From Aquabacterium sp029268225 (GTDB lineage Bacteria; Pseudomonadota; Gammaproteobacteria; Burkholderiales; Burkholderiaceae_C): a stretch of 64,000 nt of DNA. The stretch covers positions 1-64,000 of the forward strand of contig NZ_JBBEYB010000004.1 of NCBI RefSeq assembly GCF_037482285.1. Reading direction: 5' to 3'. A model generated the notes under the pieces. That model worked only from the letters and a program-made list of their open reading frames with translations. It was not told the origin of the DNA and did not search any database. The first letter of the stretch is position 1; each line of letters starts with the position of its first letter. Of the stretch, positions 32,327-41,914 are shown in pieces. The translations under genes were made by a program, and so were the position numbers.

Positions 32327-33528
32327 ACACGACCGCGCCCCGCCGTCTCATTGCCCATCTCGACATGGACGCGTTCTACGCGTCGGTCGAATTGCTGCGC
32401 TACCCGCAGCTTCAGGGCCTGCCTGTCGTCATCGGCGGGTCTCGACGCAACCCCTCGGCCACCGCGCCTCGGTCGCTCGATGACTTCGCGCGTCTGCGCG
32501 ACTACGCCGGCCGCGGCGTCATCACCACCGCCACCTATCCGGCACGGGCGCTGGGTGTGCACTCCGGCATGGGCCTGATGAAGGCGGCGGCGCTGGCGCC
32601 CGACGCCATCTTGCTGCCGATGGACTTCGAGGCCTACCGCCACCACTCGCGCCTGTTCAAGGCGGCGGTCACGGCCATCGCGCCGGTGATGGAGGACCGC
32701 GGCATCGACGAGATCTACCTGGATTTGACCGACGTGCCCGGCGCGCAAGAGGCTGTGGATGGCGACCCGCTGGGCGGGGTGCGTGCCCTGGCTCAGCGCA
32801 TCAAGACAGCGGTGCGCGAGGCCACCGGTCTGAGTTGCTCGATCGGCGTCACGCCCAACAAGCTGCTGTCCAAGATCAGCTCCGACCTGGACAAGCCCGA
32901 CGGCCTCACGGTGCTGATGCACGACGAGGTGCCCACCCGCATCTGGCCCTTGCCGGTCAGCCGCATCAACGGCATCGGCCCCAAGGCCACCGAGCGCCTG
33001 GCGGCCATGGGCCTGCGCACGATTGGCGAGCTGGCGGCCAGCCCCGCGCACGAGTTGGTCAGTGCCTTCGGTCGCCATTACGGCAGTTGGTTGCACGAGG
33101 CCGCCCATGGCCGCGACGACCGCCCGGTGGTCACCTGGCGAGAGCCCAAATCCATCAGCCGCGAAACCACCTTCGAGCGCGACCTGCACCCGCGCGACGA
33201 CCGCACCCAACTCGGCCCCATCTTCACGCGTCTGTGCGAACAGCTGGCCAGCGACCTGGTGCGCAAGAACTACGCGGGACGCACCGTGGGCATCAAGCTG
33301 CGCTACGACGACTTCAAGATCGTCACCCGCAGCCTCACGCTGCCCCAGCCCACCCGCGATGCGGCCACCATCCGCCTGTGGGCGGGGCGCTGCCTCAAGA
33401 CCGTGCCGCTGAACCGGCGCCTGCGTCTGCTGGGCGTGAAGATGGAATCACTGGTGCCTGGCGATGGTCAGCCCACGGTGACCGAGCCTGACGCCCCTTA
33501 CAGCCTGCCGCTGTTTGACGAGGTGTGA
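32323..33528 (+). CDS. dinB: DNA polymerase IV (Y-family translesion polymerase)
   Basis: About 401 residues if started at the CTG at 32323. Y-family palm motifs: HLDMDAFYASVELL, DEIYLDLTDV, then the SIGVTPNKLLSKISSDLDKPDGLTVL segment, helix-hairpin-helix NGIGPKATERLAAMG, and a little-finger domain. The first ATG (32365) lies inside the conserved HLDMDAF motif and would remove the metal-binding first Asp, so translation must begin upstream at a non-ATG codon; CTG 32323, overlapping the previous stop, or ATT 32350 are candidates. The enzyme copies damaged templates without proofreading. The C-terminus lacks an obvious beta-clamp motif but ends SLPLFDEV. Confidence 0.88.
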   Translation: MNTTAPRRLIAHLDMDAFYASVELLRYPQLQGLPVVIGGSRRNPSATAPRSLDDFARLRDYAGRGVITTATYPARALGVHSGMGLMKAAALAPDAILLPMDFEAYRHHSRLFKAAVTAIAPVMEDRGIDEIYLDLTDVPGAQEAVDGDPLGGVRALAQRIKTAVREATGLSCSIGVTPNKLLSKISSDLDKPDGLTVLMHDEVPTRIWPLPVSRINGIGPKATERLAAMGLRTIGELAASPAHELVSAFGRHYGSWLHEAAHGRDDRPVVTWREPKSISRETTFERDLHPRDDRTQLGPIFTRLCEQLASDLVRKNYAGRTVGIKLRYDDFKIVTRSLTLPQPTRDAATIRLWAGRCLKTVPLNRRLRLLGVKMESLVPGDGQPTVTEPDAPYSLPLFDEV

Positions 33529-33671
33529 GTGCGCGGGGGGCGTTCGCGGCGACAATGGCGCCCCGTTGGCGTAGGCCATTGCTCGCTTGGGCGCCAACGC
33601 CGTACGCCAGCGCCTGGCCTTGTGTCGGTGCGCGCGTTTGCTTGCAGTTCTTCGTTGTTGGTGGAGTCCCC

Positions 33672-33911
33672 ATGCGCCGTCTGGCCCTGATCCTCTCTCT
33701 CGTGGCCTGTCTGTCGGGTTGCTCCGTGCTGGCTGTCGCCGATGCCGCGGTGACGGTGGTGGCCACCACCGTCAGTGTCGGGGCCACTGTGGTGGGCACG
33801 GCCGTGGATGTCACAGCGGCCGGCGTCAAGGCCGTGGCAGGTTCGGATGACGAGCCGGACGAGGACGAGGCGCCGCGCGTCGACGCGGGTGAGCCTTTCC
33901 CCCAACCTTGA
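33672..33911 (+). CDS. small putative lipoprotein
   Basis: 79 residues starting MRRLALILSLVACLSGCSVL, with a lipobox LSGC that should be cut and lipidated at Cys17. The mature part is a run of Ala/Val/Thr (ADAAVTVVATTVSVGATVVG), which may be membrane-associated, followed by an acidic tail DDEPDEDEAPR. No function is recognised. The 140 bases before it have no other gene. Confidence 0.7.
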   Translation: MRRLALILSLVACLSGCSVLAVADAAVTVVATTVSVGATVVGTAVDVTAAGVKAVAGSDDEPDEDEAPRVDAGEPFPQP

Positions 33912-33924
33912 TCGCGAGCCGGCT

Positions 33925-34194
33925 GTGAGCGTGCGCATCACCTTGTCGGACGAAGCGCGTAGCTTCGAGCAGGCGCCGGGGCAGACCGTGCTGGAGGCTG
34001 CGCTGTCGGCTGGGGTGGACTGGCCGCGCTCCTGCCGCAATGGCAGCTGTCGCAGCTGTCTGGCGCAAGTGGAGGTGGGCAGCGTGCGCTACCGCATCGA
34101 CTGGCCCGGGCTCACCCCCGAAGAGAAAGAGTGGGGATGCATCCTGCCCTGTGTGGCCGAGGCCACCAGCGATCTGGTGATGCGCCGTCCCTGA
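33925..34194 (+). CDS. 2Fe-2S plant-type ferredoxin
   Basis: 89 residues from a GTG at 33925 (a second GTG lies two codons later). The cluster motif reads SCRNGSCRSCLAQ with Cys-x4-Cys-x2-Cys, and the fourth ligand is in WGCILPC. This is an adrenodoxin/plant-type fold that passes single electrons to an oxygenase or reductase. No partner enzyme lies adjacent. Its start is 13 bases after the lipoprotein stop. Confidence 0.85.
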   Translation: MSVRITLSDEARSFEQAPGQTVLEAALSAGVDWPRSCRNGSCRSCLAQVEVGSVRYRIDWPGLTPEEKEWGCILPCVAEATSDLVMRRP

Positions 34195-34218
34195 TCACGC
34201 CGGAAGGCAGAGCCGGCT

Positions 34219-34464
34219 TCAGTCTGGCTGCACCAATGCAAAGCGTGGCCGACGCCATCCGTCCACCTCTATCTCTTCCACGAACATCGCATACGGTCGC
34301 ACCCACAGTGCCTGCTCGCCATACAGCGGCTGGTACAGCACCAGGGGCTCGAGCGTTTCGCTGTGGCGCACCACGCCCAGCACCCGGTAGCGAAGGCGTT
34401 TGTAGTGCTCGTATTCGCCGGTCGGCAAGGTCGGCAGGGGCGGGAGGTCGTGCGGGTTGCTCAT
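34219..34464 (-). CDS. DUF1653 family protein
   Basis: 81 residues from the ATG at 34464. GEYEHYKRLRYRVLGVVRHS followed by LEPLVLYQPLYGEQALWVRP is the DUF1653 signature, a small SH3-like domain. Function unknown. It is convergent with the ferredoxin gene and divergent from the dehydratase gene at 34538. Confidence 0.9.
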   Translation of the reverse strand: MSNPHDLPPLPTLPTGEYEHYKRLRYRVLGVVRHSETLEPLVLYQPLYGEQALWVRPYAMFVEEIEVDGWRRPRFALVQPD

Positions 34465-34537
34465 CCCCGCATTGTCGTGCTCGGAGGCACAATGGCGGGT
34501 TGCCGCTTCTTTTTTGCCTTCCCGCGCGCCTCCCATC

Positions 34538-36400
34538 ATGCTTTGGCACTCCCTGAACCGCGTTCTGGATCAACTGCGTCCCCGTCGTCAAGGCGTGGTC
34601 ATGCTCGCCGACGCCCTCCTGATCCTGCTGGCCTGGCATGCCACCTACCTGTTCCGCATGGGGGTCGAACGCTGGTTGCATGAGCGGCCGTCCTACGACT
34701 GGGCTGTGCTGCTTGGCGTGATCGCCGTCTACAGCACCGTCTCCTGGGCCCTGGGCGTGCCGCGTGCTAGCTGGCGCTACTCCAGTTTTCCTGACATCAC
34801 CCGCCTGGCCTGGGTCTGCCTCGGCGCTGGTCTGGCCTGTGCCGTCGTCATCCTGATGGCGCAGCTCAACGAGGTGCCACGTGCCGTGCTGGCGCTGCAC
34901 CCCGTTTTCACGCTGATCGGCCTGTCGCTCGCGCGCATGACCGTGCGCATGCTCAGCGAGTCGTCTCGGGCGCGGCGCACGGGCGCCCAGGACAACGGTC
35001 AGCGTGCCCTGGTGCTGGGCGCGGGGGCCGCGGCCAAGTTGCTGATCGCTGGCATCCAGCATCGCAGCTGGACGGTGGTGGGTCTGCTCGATGACGATCC
35101 ACGCAAGCACGGCAGCCGCATCGCCGGTGTCACCGTCTGGGGCGGACTCGACCTGCTCACCGATCGCGCCAACCTGGCCGATGTCTCCCACCTGATTCTG
35201 GCCATGCCGGCCGCCACCCAGGCGCAACGCAAGCGTGTGCTGGCGCTGGCGGCGGCCACCGGGCTGCCGGTCGTCACCGTGCCCTCGGCCGATGAACTGC
35301 GCGAAGGCGGCACCCGCATTGACCGTGTGCGCGACATCCAGCCCGAAGACGTGCTGGGCCGCGAGCCCGTCAAGCTCGATGAGTTGGCAGTGTCCAGCTT
35401 GATCAGCGGCCGTGCCGTGATGGTGACCGGTGCGGGCGGCTCCATCGGCTCCGAACTGTGCCGCCAGATCGCCCGTTTCGGCCCCAGCCGCATCGTGCTG
35501 TTCGAGCTCAGCGAGTTCGCGCTCTACCAGGTCGAGCAGGACCTGGGCGAGCGTTTCCCGCACCTGCCTCTGGTGCGTCTGGTGGGCGACGTCAAGGACC
35601 TGGCCGCGCTGCGCCGCGCCATGGCCACGCACCAGCCCGATCTGGTCTTCCACGCGGCAGCCTACAAGCACGTGCCGCTGATGGAGGACGACAACGCCTG
35701 GATCGCGCTGCGCAACAACACCCTGGGCACCTACCTGGCGGCGCAGGCCGCAGCCGAGGCCAAGGTGCAGCGCTTCGTGCTGATCTCCACCGACAAGGCG
35801 GTGAACCCCACCAATGTGATGGGCGCCACCAAGCGCGCGGCCGAAATGGTCATCTCGCACTGGGCCGCCCAGGGCACCGGTACGCGCTTCATGGCCGTGC
35901 GCTTTGGCAATGTGCTGGGCTCCAGCGGCAGCGTCATCCCCAAGTTCAAGGAACAGATCGCCAAGGGCGGGCCGGTCACCGTCACCCATCCCGAGATCAC
36001 CCGCTACTTCATGACCATCCCCGAGGCCGCGCAACTGGTGCTGCAGGCGGCCTCCCTGGCCGAAAGCGGGCAGGTGTTCGTCATGGACATGGGCAAGTCG
36101 GTGAAGATCGCCGACCTGGCGCGCGAACTGATCCGCCTGAGCGGTCACACCGAGGCCGAGATCCCCATCGTTTTCAGCGGTCTGCGTCCCGGCGAGAAGC
36201 TCTACGAAGAGCTGCTGGCCGATGCCGACACGACCTTGCCCACGCCGCATCCGCGCCTGCGCCTGGCGCAACTGCGGGGTGAGTTGCCCGCCGACTGGCT
36301 GCCCCGCCTGATGGCCTTGGCCAACGACGACAGCGCCGCCACGCCGGCCGTGCTGCGCAACCGCCTGCACGAACTGGTGCCCGAGTACGCCCCGCGTTGA
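34538..36400 (+). CDS. nucleoside-diphosphate-sugar 4,6-dehydratase (WbpM/CapD/FlaA1-like)
   Basis: 620 residues. Four N-terminal transmembrane helices are followed by a first Rossmann domain (QRALVLGAGAAAKLLIAGI) and the catalytic SDR domain (VMVTGAGGSIGSELCRQIA, FHAAAYKHVPLMEDD, STDKAVNPTNVMGATKR). It carries the S-D-K triad of UDP-GlcNAc 4,6-dehydratases instead of Tyr-x-x-x-Lys. It makes UDP-4-keto-6-deoxy sugars for O-antigen, capsule or glycans at the inner membrane. The length is normal for the long WbpM type. No polysaccharide cluster follows, so it is a solitary copy. Confidence 0.9.
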   Translation: MLWHSLNRVLDQLRPRRQGVVMLADALLILLAWHATYLFRMGVERWLHERPSYDWAVLLGVIAVYSTVSWALGVPRASWRYSSFPDITRLAWVCLGAGLACAVVILMAQLNEVPRAVLALHPVFTLIGLSLARMTVRMLSESSRARRTGAQDNGQRALVLGAGAAAKLLIAGIQHRSWTVVGLLDDDPRKHGSRIAGVTVWGGLDLLTDRANLADVSHLILAMPAATQAQRKRVLALAAATGLPVVTVPSADELREGGTRIDRVRDIQPEDVLGREPVKLDELAVSSLISGRAVMVTGAGGSIGSELCRQIARFGPSRIVLFELSEFALYQVEQDLGERFPHLPLVRLVGDVKDLAALRRAMATHQPDLVFHAAAYKHVPLMEDDNAWIALRNNTLGTYLAAQAAAEAKVQRFVLISTDKAVNPTNVMGATKRAAEMVISHWAAQGTGTRFMAVRFGNVLGSSGSVIPKFKEQIAKGGPVTVTHPEITRYFMTIPEAAQLVLQAASLAESGQVFVMDMGKSVKIADLARELIRLSGHTEAEIPIVFSGLRPGEKLYEELLADADTTLPTPHPRLRLAQLRGELPADWLPRLMALANDDSAATPAVLRNRLHELVPEYAPR

Positions 36401-36428
36401 GCCCCCCCCGACCCCGGCGGCCGAGCGA

Positions 36429-39200
36429 TCAGCCCTTGAGCACCTGATCGATGGTTTGGCGCAGCGTGGGCAGGTGCAGGGGTTTGGTCAGGTAGCGGTG
36501 CGCGCCAGCGTCCAGGGCATGCTGGATCTGGGTGGGCATGGCATCGGCCGACACCATGATGACCGGGATCTGGGCGGTGTCCGGGTTCGCCTTGAGCAGC
36601 TTGAGCACGTCAAGGCCGGAGGCGTCAGGCAGGTGCAGGTCCAGCAAGATCAGGTCGGGGCGCGGGCCTCGCGACGGGTTGTGCAACACGCCCAGGGCCT
36701 CTTCCGCGTTGGCCGCCACCGACACGCTCAAACCGGGTTGCTCGTGCAAACCTTGTCGAACCAGATCGGCGTTGGTGGCGTTGTCCTCGACATACAGCAC
36801 ATGATGGGGCGCCGTGGCGTCAGCGGTGGAGCGAGTGTCCTGGCCGGGTTGTTCGGCGTGTGGCGCAGGGGGGCTCAGGTCCAAGGTCGGCAGCACCAGG
36901 GTGAAGGTGCTGCCCTCATTTTCTCGGCTCTGCACCTCCAGCGAGCCCTGCATCAGCTCCGCCAGATGCTGGCTGATGACCAGGCCGATGCCCGTGCCTT
37001 CGGTCTGACTGCGCTCGCGCCCGAGACGGTTGAAGGGCTGAAACAGTTGCGCCTGCTGTGATGGGCTCAAACCCAGGCCGGTGTCCGACACGGCAATGCG
37101 CAAGCGAGGCACAGGGGTGCCCTCGGCATCCCGTGTCACGCTCACGGTCACACGGCCGTTGGGGCGGTTGTACTTGATGGCATTGCTCAGCAAGTTGGTC
37201 AGGATCTGGCGCAGGCGCGTGGCATCGGCGTGCACCCCCCAGTGTGCCGGTACGGTGCCGGGCCCTTGCAGGCTGATGCCCTGTTTCTGAGCCTTGTCCT
37301 CCACCAGGTTCAGTGCCGCTGCCAGCGCGTCCGCCACCGGCATGGCTTGGCAGTTCAGCCGCATGGTGCCACTGTCCACACGAGAGATGTCCAGCACATC
37401 GTCGATCATGTCCAGCAGATGCCAGCCAGCTTGCTGGATCTGTTGCACCCGATGGCGCTGCGAGGAGGGCAGAGGGGAGGCGCTGTCCAGCTCCATCACC
37501 TGCGCAAAACCCAGCACGGCATTGAGCGGCGTGCGCAGCTCATGGCTCATGCGAGAGAGGAATTCCGACTTGGCCCGGTTGGCCTGATCGGCCGCCTCGT
37601 GCAGGCGACGTGCTTCCTGTATCGCTTCTTGCAGATGACGCGCATGGCCCGTCATCACCAGCAGCAGGGTGCCCAGGGCGGTGGCCAGCAAGGTGCCCAC
37701 GACTGCGAGCAGCCAGAACGTGGCACCGTCACCCGCCATGGGGATGGGGGCACGCGCCCACACGGCCAATGTCCAGGTCTGGCCTGCAAACGGCACCGGC
37801 ACCCGCTGGATGTGGCGAGGCGGATCCGCAGCATTCAAGTGCACGCACGCCGGCGAGCCGCCCAACAGGCGCTCACCCGTGGGCACTTGCTCGTACAGGC
37901 AGGCCGCAAGGTGGGCGGGCATGTCACGCAAGATGGCGGTCAGGACATCGTCCATGCGCAAGGTCAGGAACAGGGCGCCCCGCACGGTCAGGCGGCGCTC
38001 GGCCACCGTCTGCGGGGCACCGTTGTACACCGGGCGGTAGATCACAACGCCTTGCTGCATGCCCGTTTCCTGGATCAACCGGAAACCCTGCGTGGCCTGC
38101 AGCGTGTCGGTGTCGCGGGCCAGCTCGTACGTGGTGCGGGTTTCCGGGCGAGACAGGACGTTGTAGCCCAGGGCGCGCAGGTTGTGGCTTTGCGGTTCGA
38201 TGTAGCGAAGGGCCAGGACCTCGTCTCCCTGCGGCGGGCGGCGATCCACGCCGTCATAGACCCGGTAGCCGGGCAGGCCCTCCATGCGCTGGGCGGCTTC
38301 AAAGGCGGGCAGATCGGCGATGGCCACCCGCTCCTCCCACCCCATGGCCTGCACGCTGTCCAGCGCCCCCAGCCAGTAGCGCGTGGCCCGGTGGAACTCG
38401 GCACGCGACACCTCTTCGGACGCGTCCATCAGGCCGTTCAGGGCCACGACTGCGTGCAGATAGCCCTGAAGGCGGAGCTGGACCGCGCTGGTGGTGGCCT
38501 CGACCGACTGCAGAAAGACCGCGTGCTGGCGCTCCTGGTGCCAGGCATGGAGCTGACGCACGGCCAGGGTCAGCAAGGCCGCCATGACCAGCAGCGGGAT
38601 GCTGACCACCCTGCGGCGCGGACGCCACAGCGCGGCGGGCTGCCCGACCAGGGGCAGCAGCATGGGGGTCCCGATCAGGACCCCCAGGGTGTCACCGGCC
38701 CACCAGTTGAAGGCAAAGCGCAGCGCCTCTTCGACCGGCAGTCCGCCCAGCAGGACCATGGCGCCGGTGGCCACGCCGGCAGAGACCAGGCAGGCCAGCG
38801 GGCCGGCCAGCAGCAAAAAACGCAGGATCTGTCCGGGGTGTTCCAGGCTCAGAGCCTGGCTGTCCCGTGCGCGGGTCAAGGCCCACGCCACCCAAGCCTG
38901 CAGCGCGATGCCCATGCCCACCAGCACCGCCAGCGTGAGCATCACCGGCCAGGGGGTGTCGGGGTGCACGAACGCCTGATAGGCCACGGACACCGCGGCG
39001 CCTCCCAGGCCCACCGCCCACACCATGCGCAGCCCCCAGCCCAGCACGCAGGCCAGCCCCAGTCCGGCCGCCAGGTACAGGGGCGAGACGAAGTCATTGG
39101 TGGCGGCCAGGGCCACGCTGGCAAGACCGACGGCCGTGTACAACAACCAGGTGAGGATCAGGCGGGGCCAGAGCGAGGACGGAGGCGTGAGCATGCGCAT
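36429..39200 (-). CDS. MASE1-CHASE hybrid sensor histidine kinase with C-terminal receiver
   Basis: 923 residues. The N-terminal MASE1 region has about eight transmembrane helices (to residue 210). A periplasmic CHASE domain (about 225-460; AMGWEERVAIADLPAFEAA, LGYNVLSRPETR) and another TM helix come next. HisKA (FLSRMSHELRTPLNAVLGFA, phospho-acceptor His) and the HATPase (LLSNAIKYNRPNG, GLGLSPSQQAQLFQPF, GTGIGLVISQHL) precede a REC domain with LILLDLHLPDASG (phospho-Asp) and a KPLHLP end. It would sense an extracellular small molecule and phosphorylate itself and a partner. No separate response regulator gene is adjacent. Confidence 0.9.
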   Translation of the reverse strand: MRMLTPPSSLWPRLILTWLLYTAVGLASVALAATNDFVSPLYLAAGLGLACVLGWGLRMVWAVGLGGAAVSVAYQAFVHPDTPWPVMLTLAVLVGMGIALQAWVAWALTRARDSQALSLEHPGQILRFLLLAGPLACLVSAGVATGAMVLLGGLPVEEALRFAFNWWAGDTLGVLIGTPMLLPLVGQPAALWRPRRRVVSIPLLVMAALLTLAVRQLHAWHQERQHAVFLQSVEATTSAVQLRLQGYLHAVVALNGLMDASEEVSRAEFHRATRYWLGALDSVQAMGWEERVAIADLPAFEAAQRMEGLPGYRVYDGVDRRPPQGDEVLALRYIEPQSHNLRALGYNVLSRPETRTTYELARDTDTLQATQGFRLIQETGMQQGVVIYRPVYNGAPQTVAERRLTVRGALFLTLRMDDVLTAILRDMPAHLAACLYEQVPTGERLLGGSPACVHLNAADPPRHIQRVPVPFAGQTWTLAVWARAPIPMAGDGATFWLLAVVGTLLATALGTLLLVMTGHARHLQEAIQEARRLHEAADQANRAKSEFLSRMSHELRTPLNAVLGFAQVMELDSASPLPSSQRHRVQQIQQAGWHLLDMIDDVLDISRVDSGTMRLNCQAMPVADALAAALNLVEDKAQKQGISLQGPGTVPAHWGVHADATRLRQILTNLLSNAIKYNRPNGRVTVSVTRDAEGTPVPRLRIAVSDTGLGLSPSQQAQLFQPFNRLGRERSQTEGTGIGLVISQHLAELMQGSLEVQSRENEGSTFTLVLPTLDLSPPAPHAEQPGQDTRSTADATAPHHVLYVEDNATNADLVRQGLHEQPGLSVSVAANAEEALGVLHNPSRGPRPDLILLDLHLPDASGLDVLKLLKANPDTAQIPVIMVSADAMPTQIQHALDAGAHRYLTKPLHLPTLRQTIDQVLKG

Positions 39201-39314
39201 AACATTAGCATCGGAGCCCGTGTTGCGACATAGGGCTTTCGCCCCGAACGCCCCCCTTCAAGAGGGAGAGGGCCTAGACTGATTTCCCTGCTTACCTCTG
39301 ATCGGAGCCTGTCC

Positions 39315-40283
39315 ATGAACCGTCTGTCACGCCTGTTGCCTTCCCTGACGCTGAGCCTGTTGACCCTGGGGGCCGTGCCGGCTGTGCACGCCGAAGCCCC
39401 CCAGGTGCGCACCCAGGTGCCGGGTTACCAGCGCCACATGGTGGGACAGTTCGAGGTCACCGCACTGTACGACGGGCGCATCCAGCTCGACAGCAAGCTG
39501 CTGAAAAACGCCACGCCCAAAGAGATCTCGCAGCTGCTGGCCCGTTCCTTCCGCAGTTCGCCCACGCCCACAGCCGTGATCGCCTTCCTGGTCAACACCG
39601 GCAAGCAACTGGTGCTGGTCGATGCCGGCGCCGCCCAGCTCTTCGGCCCCAGCCTGGGGCAGGTGCATGCCAACCTGAAGGCCGCGGGCTACCAGCCTGA
39701 ACAGGTCGATGCCGTCTTGCTGACCCACTTGCACGGTGACCACGTCGGCGGCCTGCGCACGGCCGAGGGGCAGATGGCCTTCCCCAATGCCCAGGTGTAC
39801 GTCTCGAAGGCGGATGCCGACCACTGGCTCAACCCGGCGGTGATGGCCAAGGCGCCCGCGGCCGCACAAGGCTTCTTCCAGGCGGCCCAGAACTCGGTGG
39901 CGCCCTACGTGCAGGCCGACCGCCTGCGCACCTACGCCGGCACGGACGAGATCCTGCCTGGCGTGCGTCCCGTCCAGACCCACGGCCACACCCCGGGTCA
40001 CACCAGCTACCTGTTCCAGTCCGAGGGCCAGCAGCTGCTCGTCTGGGGTGACATCGTGCACAACGCCGCCGTGCAGTTCCCCAAGCCTCAGGTCACCATC
40101 GAATTCGACAGCGTGCCCGCCCAGGCCCTGGCCACCCGCATGAAGGTGCTGGGCTGGACGGCCAAGGATGCCTTGCCCGTGGCGGGGGCCCATTTGCCCT
40201 TCCCTGGGATGGGTCAGGTGCGCGCCGAAGGCAAGGGTCGCTACAGCTGGGTGCCGCTGGACTACGCGCCTACCCAGCCCTGA
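39315..40283 (+). CDS. periplasmic metallo-beta-lactamase-fold hydrolase
   Basis: 322 residues with a signal peptide ending near PAVHAEA. The metal-binding motif is THLHGDHVGG; later THGHTPGHTSYLF gives the third ligand region and LLVWGDIVHN the bridging Asp. The family includes lactonases and other hydrolases; a periplasmic enzyme of the MBL-B3/quorum-quenching-like group is likely, but the substrate is unknown. Its own promoter region of about 110 bases lies between it and the divergent kinase gene. Confidence 0.85.
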   Translation: MNRLSRLLPSLTLSLLTLGAVPAVHAEAPQVRTQVPGYQRHMVGQFEVTALYDGRIQLDSKLLKNATPKEISQLLARSFRSSPTPTAVIAFLVNTGKQLVLVDAGAAQLFGPSLGQVHANLKAAGYQPEQVDAVLLTHLHGDHVGGLRTAEGQMAFPNAQVYVSKADADHWLNPAVMAKAPAAAQGFFQAAQNSVAPYVQADRLRTYAGTDEILPGVRPVQTHGHTPGHTSYLFQSEGQQLLVWGDIVHNAAVQFPKPQVTIEFDSVPAQALATRMKVLGWTAKDALPVAGAHLPFPGMGQVRAEGKGRYSWVPLDYAPTQP

Positions 40284-40373
40284 TCCCGGCGTGGGTGCCA
40301 ACTTGTGGCGGGAAATAGGCCAACAGGCGCCATCTTTCCGCCTTATTCCATGATGTAAGGGCGCGCGTCGCCC

Positions 40374-40379
40374 TATACT
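40374..40379 (+). promoter_or_regulatory. possible -10 element for ctpA
   Basis: TATACT lies 67 bases before the ctpA ATG. A short hairpin (AGGGCG 40358-40363 with CGCCCT 40369-40374) sits directly in front of it, in the spacer. No good -35 box is seen 16-18 bases upstream, so the promoter may rely on an activator; it is uncertain. Confidence 0.35.
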
Positions 40380-40445
40380 GAACAGTCAACAAGCAGGCTG
40401 GGTGACAGGCCTGCACCGCGGGTTCGAAAGGCACACACGCACGCC

Positions 40446-41888
40446 ATGACTTCCAAATTCAAGATTGCAGGCTGGGTTGCGCTCGGGGCGCTGGCGGGTG
40501 GTTTGACCACCATGCAGTTCGGAGCCACCGCACGCAGTGCCATGGCCCCCCTGCCTCTGGAAGAAATGCAGCAGCTGGCCGCTGTCTTCGGCATGATCAA
40601 GACCGACTATGTCGAGCCCACCGACGAGAAAAAGCTCATCAGCGACGCCATTGGCGGCATGGTGGCCGGGCTCGACCCGCACTCCGTCTACTTCGACAAG
40701 GCCTCGTTCAAGGAATTCCGCGAAGGCACGACCGGCAAGTTCGTCGGCGTGGGCATCGAAATCGGCATGGAAGACGGCCTCGTCAAGATCGTCTCCCCCA
40801 TTGAAGGCTCACCGGCCTTCCGCGCCGGCCTCAAGACGGGTGACCTCATCACCAAGATTGACGACACCTTCGTCAAGGGGCTGACCATGGACCAGGCCGT
40901 CAAGCGCATGCGCGGCGAGCCCAGCACCAAGGTCGTTCTCACGATCTTCCGCAAGAACGAAAACCGCAGTTTCCCCGTCACCATCGTGCGCGAGGAAATC
41001 CGTGTGCAAAGCGTGCGCGCCAAGGTCGTCGAGCCCGGTTATGGCTGGGTGCGCGTCAGCCAATTCCAGGACCGCACGGTCGAAGACTTTGTCACCAAGG
41101 TGACCGCACTCTACAAGGACGACCCCAAGCTCAAGGGGCTGGTGCTGGACCTGCGCAACGACCCGGGTGGCCTGCTGGAAGGCGCCATCGCCATCTCGGC
41201 GGCCTTCCTGCCGCCCGACGTGACCGTGGTGTCCACCAACGGGCAGTTGCCCGAGTCCAAGCAAACCTTCAAGGCGCGCGCCGAGGATTACACCCGTCGT
41301 TTTGGTGCCGACCCGCTGGCCAAGCTGCCGGCGGCCCTCAAGAAGGTACCTTTGGTGGTGCTCGTCAACGAGGGGTCCGCGTCGGCCTCCGAAATCGTCG
41401 CTGGCGCCTTGCAGGACCACAAGCGTGCCACCATCCTGGGGGCACAAACCTTCGGCAAGGGCTCGGTGCAGACGGTGCGCCAGCTCACCGCTGAAACTGC
41501 CCTCAAAATCACCACCGCCCGTTACTACACGCCGAGCGGCCGCTCCATCCAGGCCACAGGCATCGTGCCCGATGTGATGGTGGACGAGTCGGCGGAGGGT
41601 AACCTCTACTCTGCTCTGCGCGTGCGCGAAGCCGATCTGGAAAAGCACATCGGCAGTGGTCAGGGCAAGGAAGAGAAGGACGAGGCCCGTGAGAAGGCTC
41701 GCGAGGAAGCGCTCAAGAAGCTGGAAGAGGCCCGCGGCAAGAACAACGAGCCACCCAAGCCTTTGCCCGAGTTCGGTTCGCCCGAGGACTTCCAGCTGCA
41801 ACAAGCCCTCAATCAGCTCAAGGGCAAGCCGGTGATGGTCTCCAAGACCATGACCGAGCGCAAGCCGGAAGATGCCAAGGCGCAGTGA
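40446..41888 (+). CDS. ctpA: S41 family C-terminal processing peptidase
   Basis: 480 residues. A membrane/signal segment (WVALGALAGGLTTMQFGATA) leads to a PDZ domain (VGVGIEIGMEDGLVKIVSPIEGSPA) and the S41 catalytic domain. The nucleophile lies in EGSASASE (near Ser311) and the Lys of FGKGSVQT (Lys338) completes the dyad. The charged tail (about 397-450) is Lys/Glu rich. It processes C-terminal tails of envelope proteins in the periplasm. The ThiF/MoeB-like gene follows with almost no gap. Confidence 0.9.
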   Translation: MTSKFKIAGWVALGALAGGLTTMQFGATARSAMAPLPLEEMQQLAAVFGMIKTDYVEPTDEKKLISDAIGGMVAGLDPHSVYFDKASFKEFREGTTGKFVGVGIEIGMEDGLVKIVSPIEGSPAFRAGLKTGDLITKIDDTFVKGLTMDQAVKRMRGEPSTKVVLTIFRKNENRSFPVTIVREEIRVQSVRAKVVEPGYGWVRVSQFQDRTVEDFVTKVTALYKDDPKLKGLVLDLRNDPGGLLEGAIAISAAFLPPDVTVVSTNGQLPESKQTFKARAEDYTRRFGADPLAKLPAALKKVPLVVLVNEGSASASEIVAGALQDHKRATILGAQTFGKGSVQTVRQLTAETALKITTARYYTPSGRSIQATGIVPDVMVDESAEGNLYSALRVREADLEKHIGSGQGKEEKDEAREKAREEALKKLEEARGKNNEPPKPLPEFGSPEDFQLQQALNQLKGKPVMVSKTMTERKPEDAKAQ

Positions 41889-41914
41889 CGCCACGGAGCC
41901 AGCACCACGGCACG

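Noticed and set aside
34112..36370. 752-codon frame opposite the 4,6-dehydratase gene
   Set aside because: Antisense shadow; the sense strand has complete SDR motifs.
37230..39233. 667-codon frame opposite the hybrid histidine kinase
   Set aside because: Antisense shadow without motif.
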